Shown here piece by piece: positions 8,132 to 16,769 of a DNA stretch of 55,161 nt (position 1 is its first letter; each line of letters opens with the position of its first letter). Source of the DNA: an uncultured Oscillospiraceae bacterium. Its GTDB lineage: Bacteria > Bacillota > Clostridia > Oscillospirales > Oscillospiraceae. The notes beneath the pieces were generated by a model. That model made no database searches and had not been told where the DNA came from. It was given only the letters and a program-made list of their open reading frames with translations. The position numbers and the translations under genes were made by a program. The DNA lies in contig CALWXB010000010.1 of assembly GCA_944385405.1 (NCBI GenBank), positions 1-55,161 of the forward strand. Direction: 5' to 3'.

Positions 8132-8962
8132 ATGAGCTACGCCGACACGCTGTTCCTGCAGAACTGCCGGGACATCCTGGAAAACGGTGTCTGGGACACC
8201 GACCAGGCCGTCCGCCCCCGGTGGGACGACGGCGCCCCCGCCCACACCATCAAGAAATTCGGCATCGTCAACCGCTACGACCTGCGGCAGGAATTCCCCA
8301 TCCTCACCCTGCGCCGGACCTACTGGAAGACCGCCGTGGACGAGCTTTTGTGGATCTGGCAGAAGAAGTCCAACAACATCCGCGACTTAAACGCCCACAT
8401 CTGGGACCAGTGGGCCGACGAGACCGGCTCCATCGGCAAGGCCTACGGCTACCAGCTGGGCATCAAGCACATCTATCCGGAAGGCGAGATGGACCAGGTG
8501 GACCGGGTGCTCTACGATCTCAAGCACAACCCCGCCTCCCGCCGGATCATGACGAACCTCTACAACTTCCGGGACCTCCACGAGATGCACCTCTACCCCT
8601 GCGCCTACTCCATGACCTTCAACGTCTCCGGGAACGTCCTCAACGCCATTTTGAACCAGCGCAGCCAGGACATGCTGGCCGCCAACAACTGGAACGTGGT
8701 GCAGTACGCCGTACTGGTGCACATGTTCGCCCAGGTCAGCGGCCTGGTGGCGGGGGAGCTGGTCCACGTCATCGCCGACGCCCACATCTACGACCGCCAC
8801 GTGCCCATCGTGGAGAAGATGCTCGCCCAGACCCCCGCCCCGGCCCCCACATTCAAAATGGATCCCGCCGTCACAGACTTTTACGCCTTCACCCGGGACA
8901 GCTTCTCCCTGGAGGGCTATGCCCCCGCCCCCTTTGACGACAAGATCCCCATTGCCATTTGA
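8132..8962 (+). CDS. thyA: Thymidylate synthase
   Basis: ThyA makes dTMP from dUMP with methylenetetrahydrofolate, yielding dihydrofolate. The protein has 276 residues. The catalytic Cys is in LYPCAYSMTFNV, the Clostridia version of the PCH motif in which Ala replaces His. The dUMP-binding blocks NQRSQDM and HIYDRH are intact. The start is set by AAAGGAGG (8118-8125), 6 nt before ATG. The next gene, folA, recycles the dihydrofolate, and the two are 12 nt apart, a classic functional pair. Confidence 0.96.
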   Translation: MSYADTLFLQNCRDILENGVWDTDQAVRPRWDDGAPAHTIKKFGIVNRYDLRQEFPILTLRRTYWKTAVDELLWIWQKKSNNIRDLNAHIWDQWADETGSIGKAYGYQLGIKHIYPEGEMDQVDRVLYDLKHNPASRRIMTNLYNFRDLHEMHLYPCAYSMTFNVSGNVLNAILNQRSQDMLAANNWNVVQYAVLVHMFAQVSGLVAGELVHVIADAHIYDRHVPIVEKMLAQTPAPAPTFKMDPAVTDFYAFTRDSFSLEGYAPAPFDDKIPIAI

Positions 8963-8974
8963 GGTGAGAATCGT

Positions 8975-9472
8975 ATGAATGCCATCGTGATCGTGGACAA
9001 GAACTGGGCCATCGGCCGGGAGGGAGGGCTCCTTTTCTCCCTGCCCGGCGACATGAAGCGCTTCCGCGCCCTGACACTGGACGGCACGGTGATCCTGGGC
9101 CGCAAGACCCTGGACACCTTCCCCGGCGGCAGGCCCCTGCCCCGGCGGCGGAACCTGGTGGTGACCCGGAACCCGGAGTTTGCCCGGGAGGGGGCGGAGG
9201 TGTTCCCCAGCACCCAGGCCGCCCTGGAGGCCGCCGCAGGCGAGGACGGCGACAAGCTCTGGGTCATCGGCGGCGGCAGCATCTATACCGCGCTGCTGCG
9301 CCAGTGCAAACGGGCCTATGTCACCAAGGTGGACGCCGCCGCTCCGGACGCCGACACCTTCTTCCCCAACCTGGACAAGCTCCCGGGCTGGGAGGTGGCG
9401 TCCGTCAGCGAGCCGGTGGAGGAAAACGACCTCACCTACCGCTTCGTGGACTACATCAACACCGCCGTCTGA
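8975..9472 (+). CDS. folA: Dihydrofolate reductase
   Basis: FolA reduces dihydrofolate to tetrahydrofolate with NADPH. At 165 residues it is of normal length. Recognisable parts are the N-terminal strand MNAIVIVDKNWAIGREGGLLF, the LPGDMKRFRALT helix carrying the substrate-binding acidic residue, the NADPH loop GRKTLDTFPGGRPLP and the WVIGGGSIY motif. It is co-transcribed with thyA and followed by a terminator. Confidence 0.96.
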   Translation: MNAIVIVDKNWAIGREGGLLFSLPGDMKRFRALTLDGTVILGRKTLDTFPGGRPLPRRRNLVVTRNPEFAREGAEVFPSTQAALEAAAGEDGDKLWVIGGGSIYTALLRQCKRAYVTKVDAAAPDADTFFPNLDKLPGWEVASVSEPVEENDLTYRFVDYINTAV

Positions 9473-9483
9473 CGCACAAAAAA

Positions 9484-9511
9484 GGCCCGCCGGATAACCG
9501 GCGGGCCTTTT
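9484..9511 (+). terminator. Terminator after thyA-folA
   Basis: A 10-bp perfect stem GGCCCGCCGG with an ATAA loop, an A-run before it and TTTT after it. Confidence 0.85.
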
Positions 9512-9538
9512 CCCGTGTCCCGGGGCGGAAATGCCGCA

Positions 9539-9567
9539 TTGTAATTTCCGCCGGGACCGTGTATAAT
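9539..9567 (+). promoter_or_regulatory. recG promoter
   Basis: TTGTAA (9539-9544) and TATAAT (9562-9567) are 17 bp apart, directly upstream of recG. Confidence 0.65.
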
Positions 9568-9600
9568 GGAACAAACGTACCACATGAGAGGAGGCGCGCC

Positions 9601-11646
9601 ATGGCGGATCTGTCCACCGACATCCAGTACATCAAAGGCATCGGTCCCCAGCGGGCCAAGGCCCTGGGAAAGCTGGGCATCGCCACGCTGCAGGACCTCA
9701 TCTCCTGGTTCCCCCGGCGCTACGAGGACCGCACGGCGCTGCGGACCATCGCCCAGCTCCAGCCCGGGGAGACCGCCTGCGTGGCCGCCATGGTGGCCGC
9801 GCCGCCCGCCCTCTCTCACATCCGCCGGGGGCTGGATCTGGTGAAGCTCCGGGCGGTGGATGAAACCGGCGTGCTGGAGGTGACCTTCTTCAACCAGACG
9901 TGGCTGAAAAACCAGCTGCGCCAGGGGGAGACCTATGTGTTCTGCGGCCGGGCGGAGGGCAGCCTCCTGCACCGGCGGATGGCCTCCCCCATCGTGGAGC
10001 CCCTGGGCCGCCGGGAGGCCACCTGCCGCATCGTGCCCATCTATCCCCTCACCGCCGGGGTGAGCCAGCTGCTGCTGTCCCGGTCCGTCCGCCAGGGGCT
10101 GGACGCCTGCACCGGCATCCTGCCCGACGTGCTGCCGGACGAGGTGCGGCAGGCCCACCAGCTCTGCCGCATCCAGTACGCCTATGAGAACATCCACTTC
10201 CCCGAGAGTCCCGAGGCGCTGGACCTGGCCCGGCGGCGGCTGGCCTTCGAGGAGCTGTTCCTCTTCACCATCGGCCTGGGGCGGCTGCGCCGCCGCCGGG
10301 AGGTGGTCCATACGGCCCCCATGGCCGATGCGGACATGGAGGTCTTTTACCGCGCCCTGCCCTTCGCCCTGACCCAGGCCCAGCGGCGGTGCATCGACGA
10401 GGCCCTCACCGATATGCGCTCCGGCGTGCCCATGAACCGCCTGTGCCAGGGGGACGTGGGCTCCGGCAAGACCATGGTGGCCGCCGCCTGCGCCTACTTC
10501 TGCGTGCGCAATCGCCGCCAGGCGGCGCTGATGGCCCCCACGGAGATCCTGGCCCGGCAGCACTATGCCGGGCTCTCCGCCCTGCTGGAGCCGCTGGGGG
10601 TGCGCTGCGCCCTGCTCACCGGCTCCACCCCCGCCGGGGAGAAGCGGACGATCTCGGCGGGCCTTGCCTCCGGGGAGATCTCCTTCGTCATCGGCACCCA
10701 CGCCCTGCTCACCGGCGCCGTGGCCTGGGCGGACCTGGGCCTGGTGGTGACGGACGAGCAGCACCGCTTCGGCGTGGCCCAGCGGGCGGCCCTGGCGGCC
10801 AAGGGGTCCCATCCCCACACCCTGGTGATGTCCGCCACCCCCATCCCCCGGACGCTGGCCCTGATCCTTTACGGCGATCTGGACGTGTCCGTCATCGACC
10901 AGCTGCCCCCCGGCCGCCGCAGCGTCAAGACCTACGCCGTCCCCGGCAGCTACCGCCCCCGGATCTACGACTTTATCCGCAGGCAGCGCCTGGAGGGACG
11001 GCAGACGTACATCGTCTGCCCCATGGTGGAAGAGAGCGAGGACGAGGCCGCGGGCGAGCGCAAGGCGGTGACGGAGTACGCCGGGATGCTGCAGCGGGAG
11101 GTATTTCCGGACCTGAAGGTATCCTTCGTCCACGGCCGGATGAAGCCCCGGGAGAAGGACGCCGTCATGGCAGCCTTTGCCGCCGGGGAGACGGACATCC
11201 TGGTGTCCACCACCGTCATCGAGGTGGGGGTGGACGTGCCCAACGCCTCCGTGATGGTCATCGAGAACGCCGAGCGCTTCGGCCTCAGCCAGCTCCACCA
11301 GCTCCGGGGCCGGGTGGGCCGGGGGAGCCACCAGTCCTACTGCATCCTGATCTCCGACAACCGCAGCGAGGAGACCCGGCAGCGGCTGGAGGTGATGACC
11401 CGCACCACCGACGGCTTCCGCATCGCCGAGGAGGATCTGCGCCTCCGGGGGCCGGGGGACTTTTTCGGTCAGCGCCAGCACGGATTGCCGGGCCTGCGGG
11501 TGGCGGACATCGGCTGCGACACCCTGCTTTTGAAGGAGGCCCAGGCGGCGGCGGAGGACCTGCTGGCCCGGGACCCGGACCTTGCCACCTGTCCCGCCGC
11601 GGCAGAGCGGGTGGCGGCGCTGTTCGCCAGAACGCCGACGCCATGA
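9601..11646 (+). CDS. recG: ATP-dependent DNA helicase RecG
   Basis: RecG is a branch-migration helicase that rescues stalled replication forks and processes recombination intermediates. The 681 residues start with the wedge/OB region (IKGIGPQRAKALGKLGI; FNQTWLKNQL). The helicase motor follows with Walker A GDVGSGKTM (about 285), motif II DEQHRFGV, motif III MSATPIPRTLAL and motif VI QLRGRVGRG. The start ATG follows GAGAGGAGG. It has its own promoter and is monocistronic. Confidence 0.97.
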   Translation: MADLSTDIQYIKGIGPQRAKALGKLGIATLQDLISWFPRRYEDRTALRTIAQLQPGETACVAAMVAAPPALSHIRRGLDLVKLRAVDETGVLEVTFFNQTWLKNQLRQGETYVFCGRAEGSLLHRRMASPIVEPLGRREATCRIVPIYPLTAGVSQLLLSRSVRQGLDACTGILPDVLPDEVRQAHQLCRIQYAYENIHFPESPEALDLARRRLAFEELFLFTIGLGRLRRRREVVHTAPMADADMEVFYRALPFALTQAQRRCIDEALTDMRSGVPMNRLCQGDVGSGKTMVAAACAYFCVRNRRQAALMAPTEILARQHYAGLSALLEPLGVRCALLTGSTPAGEKRTISAGLASGEISFVIGTHALLTGAVAWADLGLVVTDEQHRFGVAQRAALAAKGSHPHTLVMSATPIPRTLALILYGDLDVSVIDQLPPGRRSVKTYAVPGSYRPRIYDFIRRQRLEGRQTYIVCPMVEESEDEAAGERKAVTEYAGMLQREVFPDLKVSFVHGRMKPREKDAVMAAFAAGETDILVSTTVIEVGVDVPNASVMVIENAERFGLSQLHQLRGRVGRGSHQSYCILISDNRSEETRQRLEVMTRTTDGFRIAEEDLRLRGPGDFFGQRQHGLPGLRVADIGCDTLLLKEAQAAAEDLLARDPDLATCPAAAERVAALFARTPTP

Positions 11647-11661
11647 ACTGAGGGCGCGCCC

Positions 11662-11690
11662 TTGTCAATGAGGCCCCCGTATGCTATCCT
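11662..11690 (+). promoter_or_regulatory. Promoter of the 157-residue membrane protein gene
   Basis: TTGTCA (11662-11667) and TATCCT (11685-11690) are 17 bp apart. Confidence 0.5.
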
Positions 11691-11736
11691 GAAAAAAAGG
11701 GCGCGCTGCGCGTCCCCCACGAAGGAGGGGTCCTCT

Positions 11737-12210
11737 ATGCGCATCCGTCCCAACACGCTCTGGCGCGTGCCGGTGTTCTGCGCCGCGGCCGGCGCCGCCG
11801 TCTTTTACCTCACGGTGTACCTGGGCAGATTCTTCGTGATCGTGGAGACCACCGGGGCCGACGGGACCACAACGGTCTCCGCCGATCCCCTGCGCTCCGC
11901 GATCCTGAATGGCGTATTCTTTATTCTGGTGCTGCTGGCAGGCACGCTGTGGGCCTTCCGGTCCATGACCCGCCGGGAGATCGCCGCCGGCGCCGCCATC
12001 TTCGCCGCCGCGGACGCGGCGGTGTGCCTGCTGCAGATCTTGGCGCCGCAGCTGCTCCTCCCGCTCTCCTTTCCGGTCACCCTGCTCCAGAGCTGGACCG
12101 CCATTGCCACCTCTGCCCTGTTCCGTCTCACCGGTCATCTGGAGGTCTCGGCGTTCCTGGCGTGCCTGGCCCCCTTCCTCTTCGTCCCCTTCGGGAGACG
12201 GTCCCTGTGA
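11737..12210 (+). CDS. Small polytopic membrane protein, function unknown
   Basis: This 157-residue protein has about four hydrophobic helices (roughly 10-35, 58-74, 82-106 and 135-150). A short polar loop after the first helix, TTGADGTTTVSADP, probably lies outside. No family motif is recognised. The ATG is preceded by GAAGGAGGGG at a good distance. It stands alone with its own promoter and a bidirectional terminator. Confidence 0.75.
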   Translation: MRIRPNTLWRVPVFCAAAGAAVFYLTVYLGRFFVIVETTGADGTTTVSADPLRSAILNGVFFILVLLAGTLWAFRSMTRREIAAGAAIFAAADAAVCLLQILAPQLLLPLSFPVTLLQSWTAIATSALFRLTGHLEVSAFLACLAPFLFVPFGRRSL

Positions 12211-12220
12211 CAAAAAATCA

Positions 12221-12250
12221 CGCGGCAGCCTTTCCGGCTGCCGCGTTTTT
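12221..12250. terminator. Bidirectional terminator between convergent genes
   Basis: A 10-bp perfect stem (CGCGGCAGCC) with a TTTCC loop has AAAAAA on the left and TTTTT on the right, so it can serve both the membrane protein gene and the yfbR-like gene. Confidence 0.85.
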
Positions 12251-12824
12251 ATTTCAGCTCGTCCAGGGTCAGGGAGAAGCTCTCCAGGAACGTCTCCAGG
12301 AAATAGGAGACCTCCGGCAGTCCGTACCCCTCCAGGGCCGCCCGGGTCTGGGCCGCCGCCTCCCGGAACTCCATGTTCCCGGCCTTCAGCTCCTCCACGC
12401 ACTTGATATACGCCGAGAGCTTGTCCGCCGCCTTCACCAGCCGGGCGGTCTCTTCGTCCCGGATGGTGAGGATGGGGGCGTACACCGGCTGCAGGTCCTC
12501 CGGCAGCATGGCCAGGAGCTTCTGCTCCGCCACCGCCTCCACATCCTTGTACGCCTCCCGGATGGCGGGGTTGTGGTACTTGATGGGGGTGGGCATGTCG
12601 CCGGTGAGGATCTCCCCGGCGTCGTGGTACAGCGCCGCCACCGCCACCGCCCCGGGGTCTGTGTGGCCGCCGAAGCGCTGGTTGCGGATCACCGCCAGGG
12701 CGTGGGCCAGCACCGCCACCTGATGGCTGTGCTCCTGGACGTTTTCCTGGGCGGTGTTGCGCATCAGCGCCCAGCGCTGGATGAAGCGCATCCGGGAAAT
12801 GTAGGCGAAAAAGTGACTTCTCAT
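12249..12824 (-). CDS. HD-domain 5'-nucleotidase, YfbR-like
   Basis: This is a 191-residue HD phosphohydrolase matching the YfbR family, which hydrolyses deoxyribonucleoside 5'-monophosphates. Metal ligands are His in EHSHQVAVLAH and the HD pair in YHDAGEILTGDMPTPIKY. The ATG at 12824 overlaps the stop codon of mtaB (ATGA) and has GGAGGAG upstream inside mtaB, so it is translationally coupled. The dNMP-hydrolysing role is inferred from family resemblance. Confidence 0.85.
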   Translation of the reverse strand: MRSHFFAYISRMRFIQRWALMRNTAQENVQEHSHQVAVLAHALAVIRNQRFGGHTDPGAVAVAALYHDAGEILTGDMPTPIKYHNPAIREAYKDVEAVAEQKLLAMLPEDLQPVYAPILTIRDEETARLVKAADKLSAYIKCVEELKAGNMEFREAAAQTRAALEGYGLPEVSYFLETFLESFSLTLDELK

Positions 12825-14116
12825 ACCGTCTCCTCCAGGATCTCCCCGTGCAGCGCCTGGCCGTCGGTGCCGGTGATGCGCACGGAGCGGATGGCATTGT
12901 GCAGCCCCTCCCCGGGAGCCAGCACCTCCATGTAGTTGGGAGCGTGGCCGAAGAAGGCGCCGTCCCGGGGCTGCTCGAAGAGCACCGGGTACACCTGTCC
13001 CACGCACCCCTCCAGATACTTCCGCCGCAGCCGGGCGGCCGTCTCCGAGGCCCGGGCGGCCCGCTCCTCCTTCACCGCCTTGGGGACCTGCTCCATGTCT
13101 GCCGCCGGAGTGCCGGGGCGGACGGAGTAGGGGAAGATGTGCATCTGGGCAAAGCCGCACTGCTCCAGGAAGCGGAGCGTCTGGGCAAACTCCGCCTCCG
13201 TCTCCCCAGGAAAGCCGGTGATGAGGTCCGTGGTGATGGCGGGACGGTCAAAATATTGGTTCAAAAGCGCAACAGAGTGCGCATACCGGGCGGTGTCGTA
13301 CTTGCGGTTCATCCGCTGGAGGGTCTCGTCGCACCCGCTTTGCAGGGACAGGTGGAACTGGGGGCAGAGGTTCGGCAGCGCCGACGCCCGGCGGCAGAAG
13401 TCCTCCGTGATGGTCCGGGGCTCCAGGCTCCCCAGGCGGATCCGCAGGTCCGGCACGGCGGCGCACACCGCCTCCATGAGGTCGATGAGGGTCCGGCCGT
13501 CCCTGAAGTCCCGGCCCCAGGAGGAGATCTCGATGCCGGTGAGGACGATCTCCCGGTATCCCGCCCCCGCCAGCTGCCGGGCCTGGTCCGCCGCCGTCTC
13601 CAGCGGCGCCGAGCGCACCGGTCCCCTGGCGTAGGGGATGATGCAGTAGGAGCAGAAATTGACGCAGCCGTCCTCCACCTTCAGCATGGCCCGCGTCCGC
13701 TCCCCCATGCCGCCGGGGGGCAGCACCTCGAAGTCCCGGCGGCGCAGGGAGTCCCCGATGGACTCCAGACGGCGCCGCTCCCGCACCGTCTCCTCCAGCA
13801 GATCCAGGAAGGCCATGCGGTCCCCGGTGCCGGCGATGAGGTCCGCGTCCAGCCGCCGTGCCTCGTCGGCGTGGGTCTGGGAGTAGCAGCCGCACACCGC
13901 CACCACCGCTCCCGGATGGGTCCGCCGGGCCCGGTGGATCACCTGCCGGGACTTCTGGTCGCTGACGGCGGTGACGGAGCAGGTGTTCACCACATAGGCG
14001 TCCGCCGCCTGGGAAAAGGGCACCACCTCATGTCCCCGGGCCCGCAGCGCCTGCTCCATGGCCTGGGTCTCGTACTGGTTGACCTTGCAGCCCAGGGTGT
14101 AAATCGCAACTTTCAT
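12821..14116 (-). CDS. mtaB: tRNA t6A37 methylthiotransferase MtaB
   Basis: MtaB is a radical-SAM enzyme that adds the 2-methylthio group to t6A at position 37 of ANN-decoding tRNAs. It has 431 residues: the N-terminal methylthiotransferase domain (YTLGCKVNQYET with a cluster Cys, then NTCSVT), the radical SAM triad CVNFCSYC (Cx3Cx2C), and a C-terminal TRAM region. The start at 14116 has AAGGAG 5 nt upstream; an ATG eight codons earlier has no such site. The order mtaB then yfbR-like suggests co-transcription. Confidence 0.95.
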   Translation of the reverse strand: MKVAIYTLGCKVNQYETQAMEQALRARGHEVVPFSQAADAYVVNTCSVTAVSDQKSRQVIHRARRTHPGAVVAVCGCYSQTHADEARRLDADLIAGTGDRMAFLDLLEETVRERRRLESIGDSLRRRDFEVLPPGGMGERTRAMLKVEDGCVNFCSYCIIPYARGPVRSAPLETAADQARQLAGAGYREIVLTGIEISSWGRDFRDGRTLIDLMEAVCAAVPDLRIRLGSLEPRTITEDFCRRASALPNLCPQFHLSLQSGCDETLQRMNRKYDTARYAHSVALLNQYFDRPAITTDLITGFPGETEAEFAQTLRFLEQCGFAQMHIFPYSVRPGTPAADMEQVPKAVKEERAARASETAARLRRKYLEGCVGQVYPVLFEQPRDGAFFGHAPNYMEVLAPGEGLHNAIRSVRITGTDGQALHGEILEETV

Positions 14117-14125
14117 GGTTTCTCC

Positions 14126-14154
14126 TTGCGCTTTTCGCAAATTCTCTATATAAT
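14126..14154 (+). promoter_or_regulatory. Promoter of the cysteine desulfurase cluster
   Basis: TTGCGC (14126-14131) and TATAAT (14149-14154) are 17 bp apart. The -35 box overlaps the ribosome binding site region of the divergent mtaB. Confidence 0.55.
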
Positions 14155-14222
14155 AGTTAGGCTTTCCTGATTATACTTGGATTTTCTCCAATGAGCAAGC
14201 CCCAAGAAAAGGAGTTATGGAC

Positions 14223-15353
14223 ATGATCTATCTGGACCACGCCGCCACCACCCCGGTGCCCCGGGCGGTGGCGGACGCCATGTACGCCGTGCTGACGGAG
14301 CAATTCGGCAATCCCAGCGCCCAGTATCCCCTGGGCCTGGAGATGAAGCATCAGGTGTCCGCCTGGCGCAGGACCGTGGCGGAGGCCGCGGGCTGCGGGG
14401 AGCGGGAGCTGTTTTTCACCTCCTGCGGCACCGAGGGGGACAACTGGGCCATCCAGGCGGCCCTGTGGCAGAACCGCCGCCTGGGCCGCCACATCGTCAC
14501 CACCGCCGTGGAGCACAGCGCCGTGCTGGAGTGCTGCCGGTGGATGGAGCGCCAGGGCTGCGAGGTGACGTACCTCCAGCCCGACGGGCAGGGGAACATC
14601 ACCGCCCAGCAGGTGCTGGAGGCGGTGCGGCCGGACACGGCGGTGGTCAGCGTCATGATGGTGAACAACGAGCTGGGCAACGTCTACCCCATCCCGGACA
14701 TCGCCCGGGGCCTGGCCCAGCGCAACCCCAAGACGCTGCTCCACACCGACGCCGTCCAGGGCTTTTTGAAGGTGCCCTTCGCCTTCCGCACCCTGGGGGC
14801 GGACTTCGTCACCCTCTCCGCCCACAAGATCGGCGGCCCCAAGGGCATCGGCGCGCTGTGCATCGGCCCCCGGGTCCGCAATCCCCGGCCCCTGCTGCCC
14901 GGCGGCGGCCAGGAGCAGGGCCTGCGGCCCGGCACGGAGGCCACCGCCCAGATCGCAGGCTTCGCCAGGGCCGTGGAGCTGCGGACGCAGGACCTCCCCG
15001 CCGCGCTGGAGGCAATGGCGGCCCTCCGGGCCTATGCCGCAGAGCAGCTGTCCCGGATCCCGGACGTGCAGATCCTGGGGGGCGGCGCGCCCCACATCCT
15101 GGCGCTGTCCCTGGCGGGCTGGCCCAGCCAGAACATCGTCAACGACCTGGGCAGCCAGGGCATCTGCATCTCCGCCGGGTCCGCCTGCCACCAGGGCAAG
15201 CCCAGCCACGTGGTGGCGGCGCTGAAGCTTTCCAAGCGGGTCTCCGGCGGCACCATCCGCCTGAGCTTCGGCCCGGAGACCACCCGGGCGGACATCGACG
15301 CCTGCGCCGACGCCCTGCGGCGCCACCACGACACCCGGATGCCCATGCTGTAA
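14223..15353 (+). CDS. Cysteine desulfurase (NifS/IscS family)
   Basis: This PLP enzyme mobilises sulfur from cysteine for Fe-S clusters or tRNA thiolation. Key parts are the start motif YLDHAATTP, the cofactor-binding HTDAVQ, the Schiff-base Lys in SAHKIGGPKG and the active-site loop ISAGSACHQGKPSH with the persulfide Cys. I chose the second ATG because GGAG (14211-14214) is 8 nt from it and only 2 nt from the ATG at 14217. No scaffold gene (iscU/nifU) follows; a MATE transporter and rlmA follow instead. A role in tRNA or Fe-S sulfur supply is the family default. Confidence 0.93.
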   Translation: MIYLDHAATTPVPRAVADAMYAVLTEQFGNPSAQYPLGLEMKHQVSAWRRTVAEAAGCGERELFFTSCGTEGDNWAIQAALWQNRRLGRHIVTTAVEHSAVLECCRWMERQGCEVTYLQPDGQGNITAQQVLEAVRPDTAVVSVMMVNNELGNVYPIPDIARGLAQRNPKTLLHTDAVQGFLKVPFAFRTLGADFVTLSAHKIGGPKGIGALCIGPRVRNPRPLLPGGGQEQGLRPGTEATAQIAGFARAVELRTQDLPAALEAMAALRAYAAEQLSRIPDVQILGGGAPHILALSLAGWPSQNIVNDLGSQGICISAGSACHQGKPSHVVAALKLSKRVSGGTIRLSFGPETTRADIDACADALRRHHDTRMPML

Positions 15354-15383
15354 CTTTCCCACTCAAGGAGCTTTGAAACCGTC

Positions 15384-16769
15384 ATGCTGTACTATCTGCG
15401 CCGGGAACCCGGCTTTTACAAGCGGCTGACCATGCTGGCACTGCCGCTGGTGCTGCAGAACCTCATCACCACCTCCCTGGGCTTTGTGGACACCTTCATG
15501 GTGGGCCTGCTGGGCGACTACGAGCTCTCCGCCGTCACCGCCGCCAACGCCCCCATCTTTTTGATCCAGGTCATCATCTTCGGCCTCATGAGCGGGCTGA
15601 CCATCCTGGTGAGCCAGTACTGGGGCAAACAGGACATGGCCGCCATCAACCGCTGCATGGGCTTTGCCATGTACGTGGGGCTGCTGATCACCGTCCTCAC
15701 TGCCCTGGTGCTCTATGTGTTCCCCCATCAGGTCCTCTCCCTGGTGACCAACAACGCCGTGCTGGTGGAGATGGGCGCGCCGTACCTGAAGATCGTGGGC
15801 ATCTCCTACGTGTTCAACGCGGTGAGCAGCGTGTATGTGAGCATGCAGCGCAGCGCGGAGAATCCCTCCCTGGGCATGAAGATCTTCGCCTGCTCCATGC
15901 TCCTCAACACCTTTTTGAACTACTGCCTGATCTTCGGCAAGTTCGGCGCCCCGGCCCTGGGCATCACCGGCGCCGCCATTGCCACCCTCACCGCCCGCAT
16001 CGCGGAGTTCGCGCTGGTGGCGCTGTACGCCGCCTTCAGCCGCCGGGTGCCCCTGATGCCGGGGCTGCTGCTGCGCCCCGGCACCGCCACCGCCCGCAGC
16101 TTCATCCGCTACGCCACGCCGGTGCTGGTGAACGAATCCCTCTGGGGCCTGGGCACCACGGTGATGACCGCCATCCTGGGCCATATGGCCGACAGCGCCG
16201 ACATGCTGGCGGCCTACACCATCATGGGCAACATCGACAAATTCACCACCGTCTCCTGCTTCGGCCTGGCGGGGGCCACCGCCGTGATCCTGGGCAAATC
16301 CATCGGGGAGGGCCTGCCCAAGCAGCGGATCTACGATCTGAGCTGGTGTTTGCTGCTGGTGTCCTTCCTGCTGGGCGTGGGACTGGCGGCGGTGCTGGCC
16401 GCGGCGCTGCCCACGCTGTTCATCCCCTACCTCTATCCCCTCTTCAGCCTCTCCCCCCTGGCCACGGAGGCCGCCGCCACGCTGTGCGTGGTGTATCTGG
16501 TGCTGCTGCCCCTGAAGTCCTTCGACATCTCCAACATCACCGGCGTGCTGCGCTCCGGCGGCGACGTGCGGATGGCCACCATCATCGACCTGGTGCCGCT
16601 GTGGGGCGTGGCGGTGCCTCTGACGGCGCTGTGCGCCCTGGTGCTGGAGGCACCGCTGCCCCTGGTGTGCATCGGCATCTACTCGGAGAACCTGTGCAAG
16701 ATGCCCTGGGGCGTATGCCGCCTGCGCAGCCGCAAGTGGATCAACGACGTCACGGGAGGCGCGTCATGA
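15384..16769 (+). CDS. MATE-family multidrug/cation efflux transporter
   Basis: This is a 461-residue membrane protein of the MATE family (NorM/DinF type), an antiporter driven by Na+ or H+. About twelve hydrophobic segments are visible in two similar halves; the first begins LALPLVLQNLITTSLGFVDT, the typical family opening, and contains the substrate-pathway acidic residue in VDTFMVGLLGDYEL. AAGGAG lies 13 nt before the ATG, a long spacing. The gene overlaps rlmA by 4 nt. The substrate is unknown. Confidence 0.93.
   Translation: MLYYLRREPGFYKRLTMLALPLVLQNLITTSLGFVDTFMVGLLGDYELSAVTAANAPIFLIQVIIFGLMSGLTILVSQYWGKQDMAAINRCMGFAMYVGLLITVLTALVLYVFPHQVLSLVTNNAVLVEMGAPYLKIVGISYVFNAVSSVYVSMQRSAENPSLGMKIFACSMLLNTFLNYCLIFGKFGAPALGITGAAIATLTARIAEFALVALYAAFSRRVPLMPGLLLRPGTATARSFIRYATPVLVNESLWGLGTTVMTAILGHMADSADMLAAYTIMGNIDKFTTVSCFGLAGATAVILGKSIGEGLPKQRIYDLSWCLLLVSFLLGVGLAAVLAAALPTLFIPYLYPLFSLSPLATEAAATLCVVYLVLLPLKSFDISNITGVLRSGGDVRMATIIDLVPLWGVAVPLTALCALVLEAPLPLVCIGIYSENLCKMPWGVCRLRSRKWINDVTGGAS

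Noticed and set aside
9304-9600. Upstream extension of recG into folA
   Set aside because: The frame stays open upstream, but recG has its own promoter and a ribosome site directly before the ATG at 9601, and the extension would cross the folA terminator.
9451-11481. Minus-strand frame opposite recG
   Set aside because: RecG motifs are complete on the plus strand. This frame is only the third-position G+C shadow.
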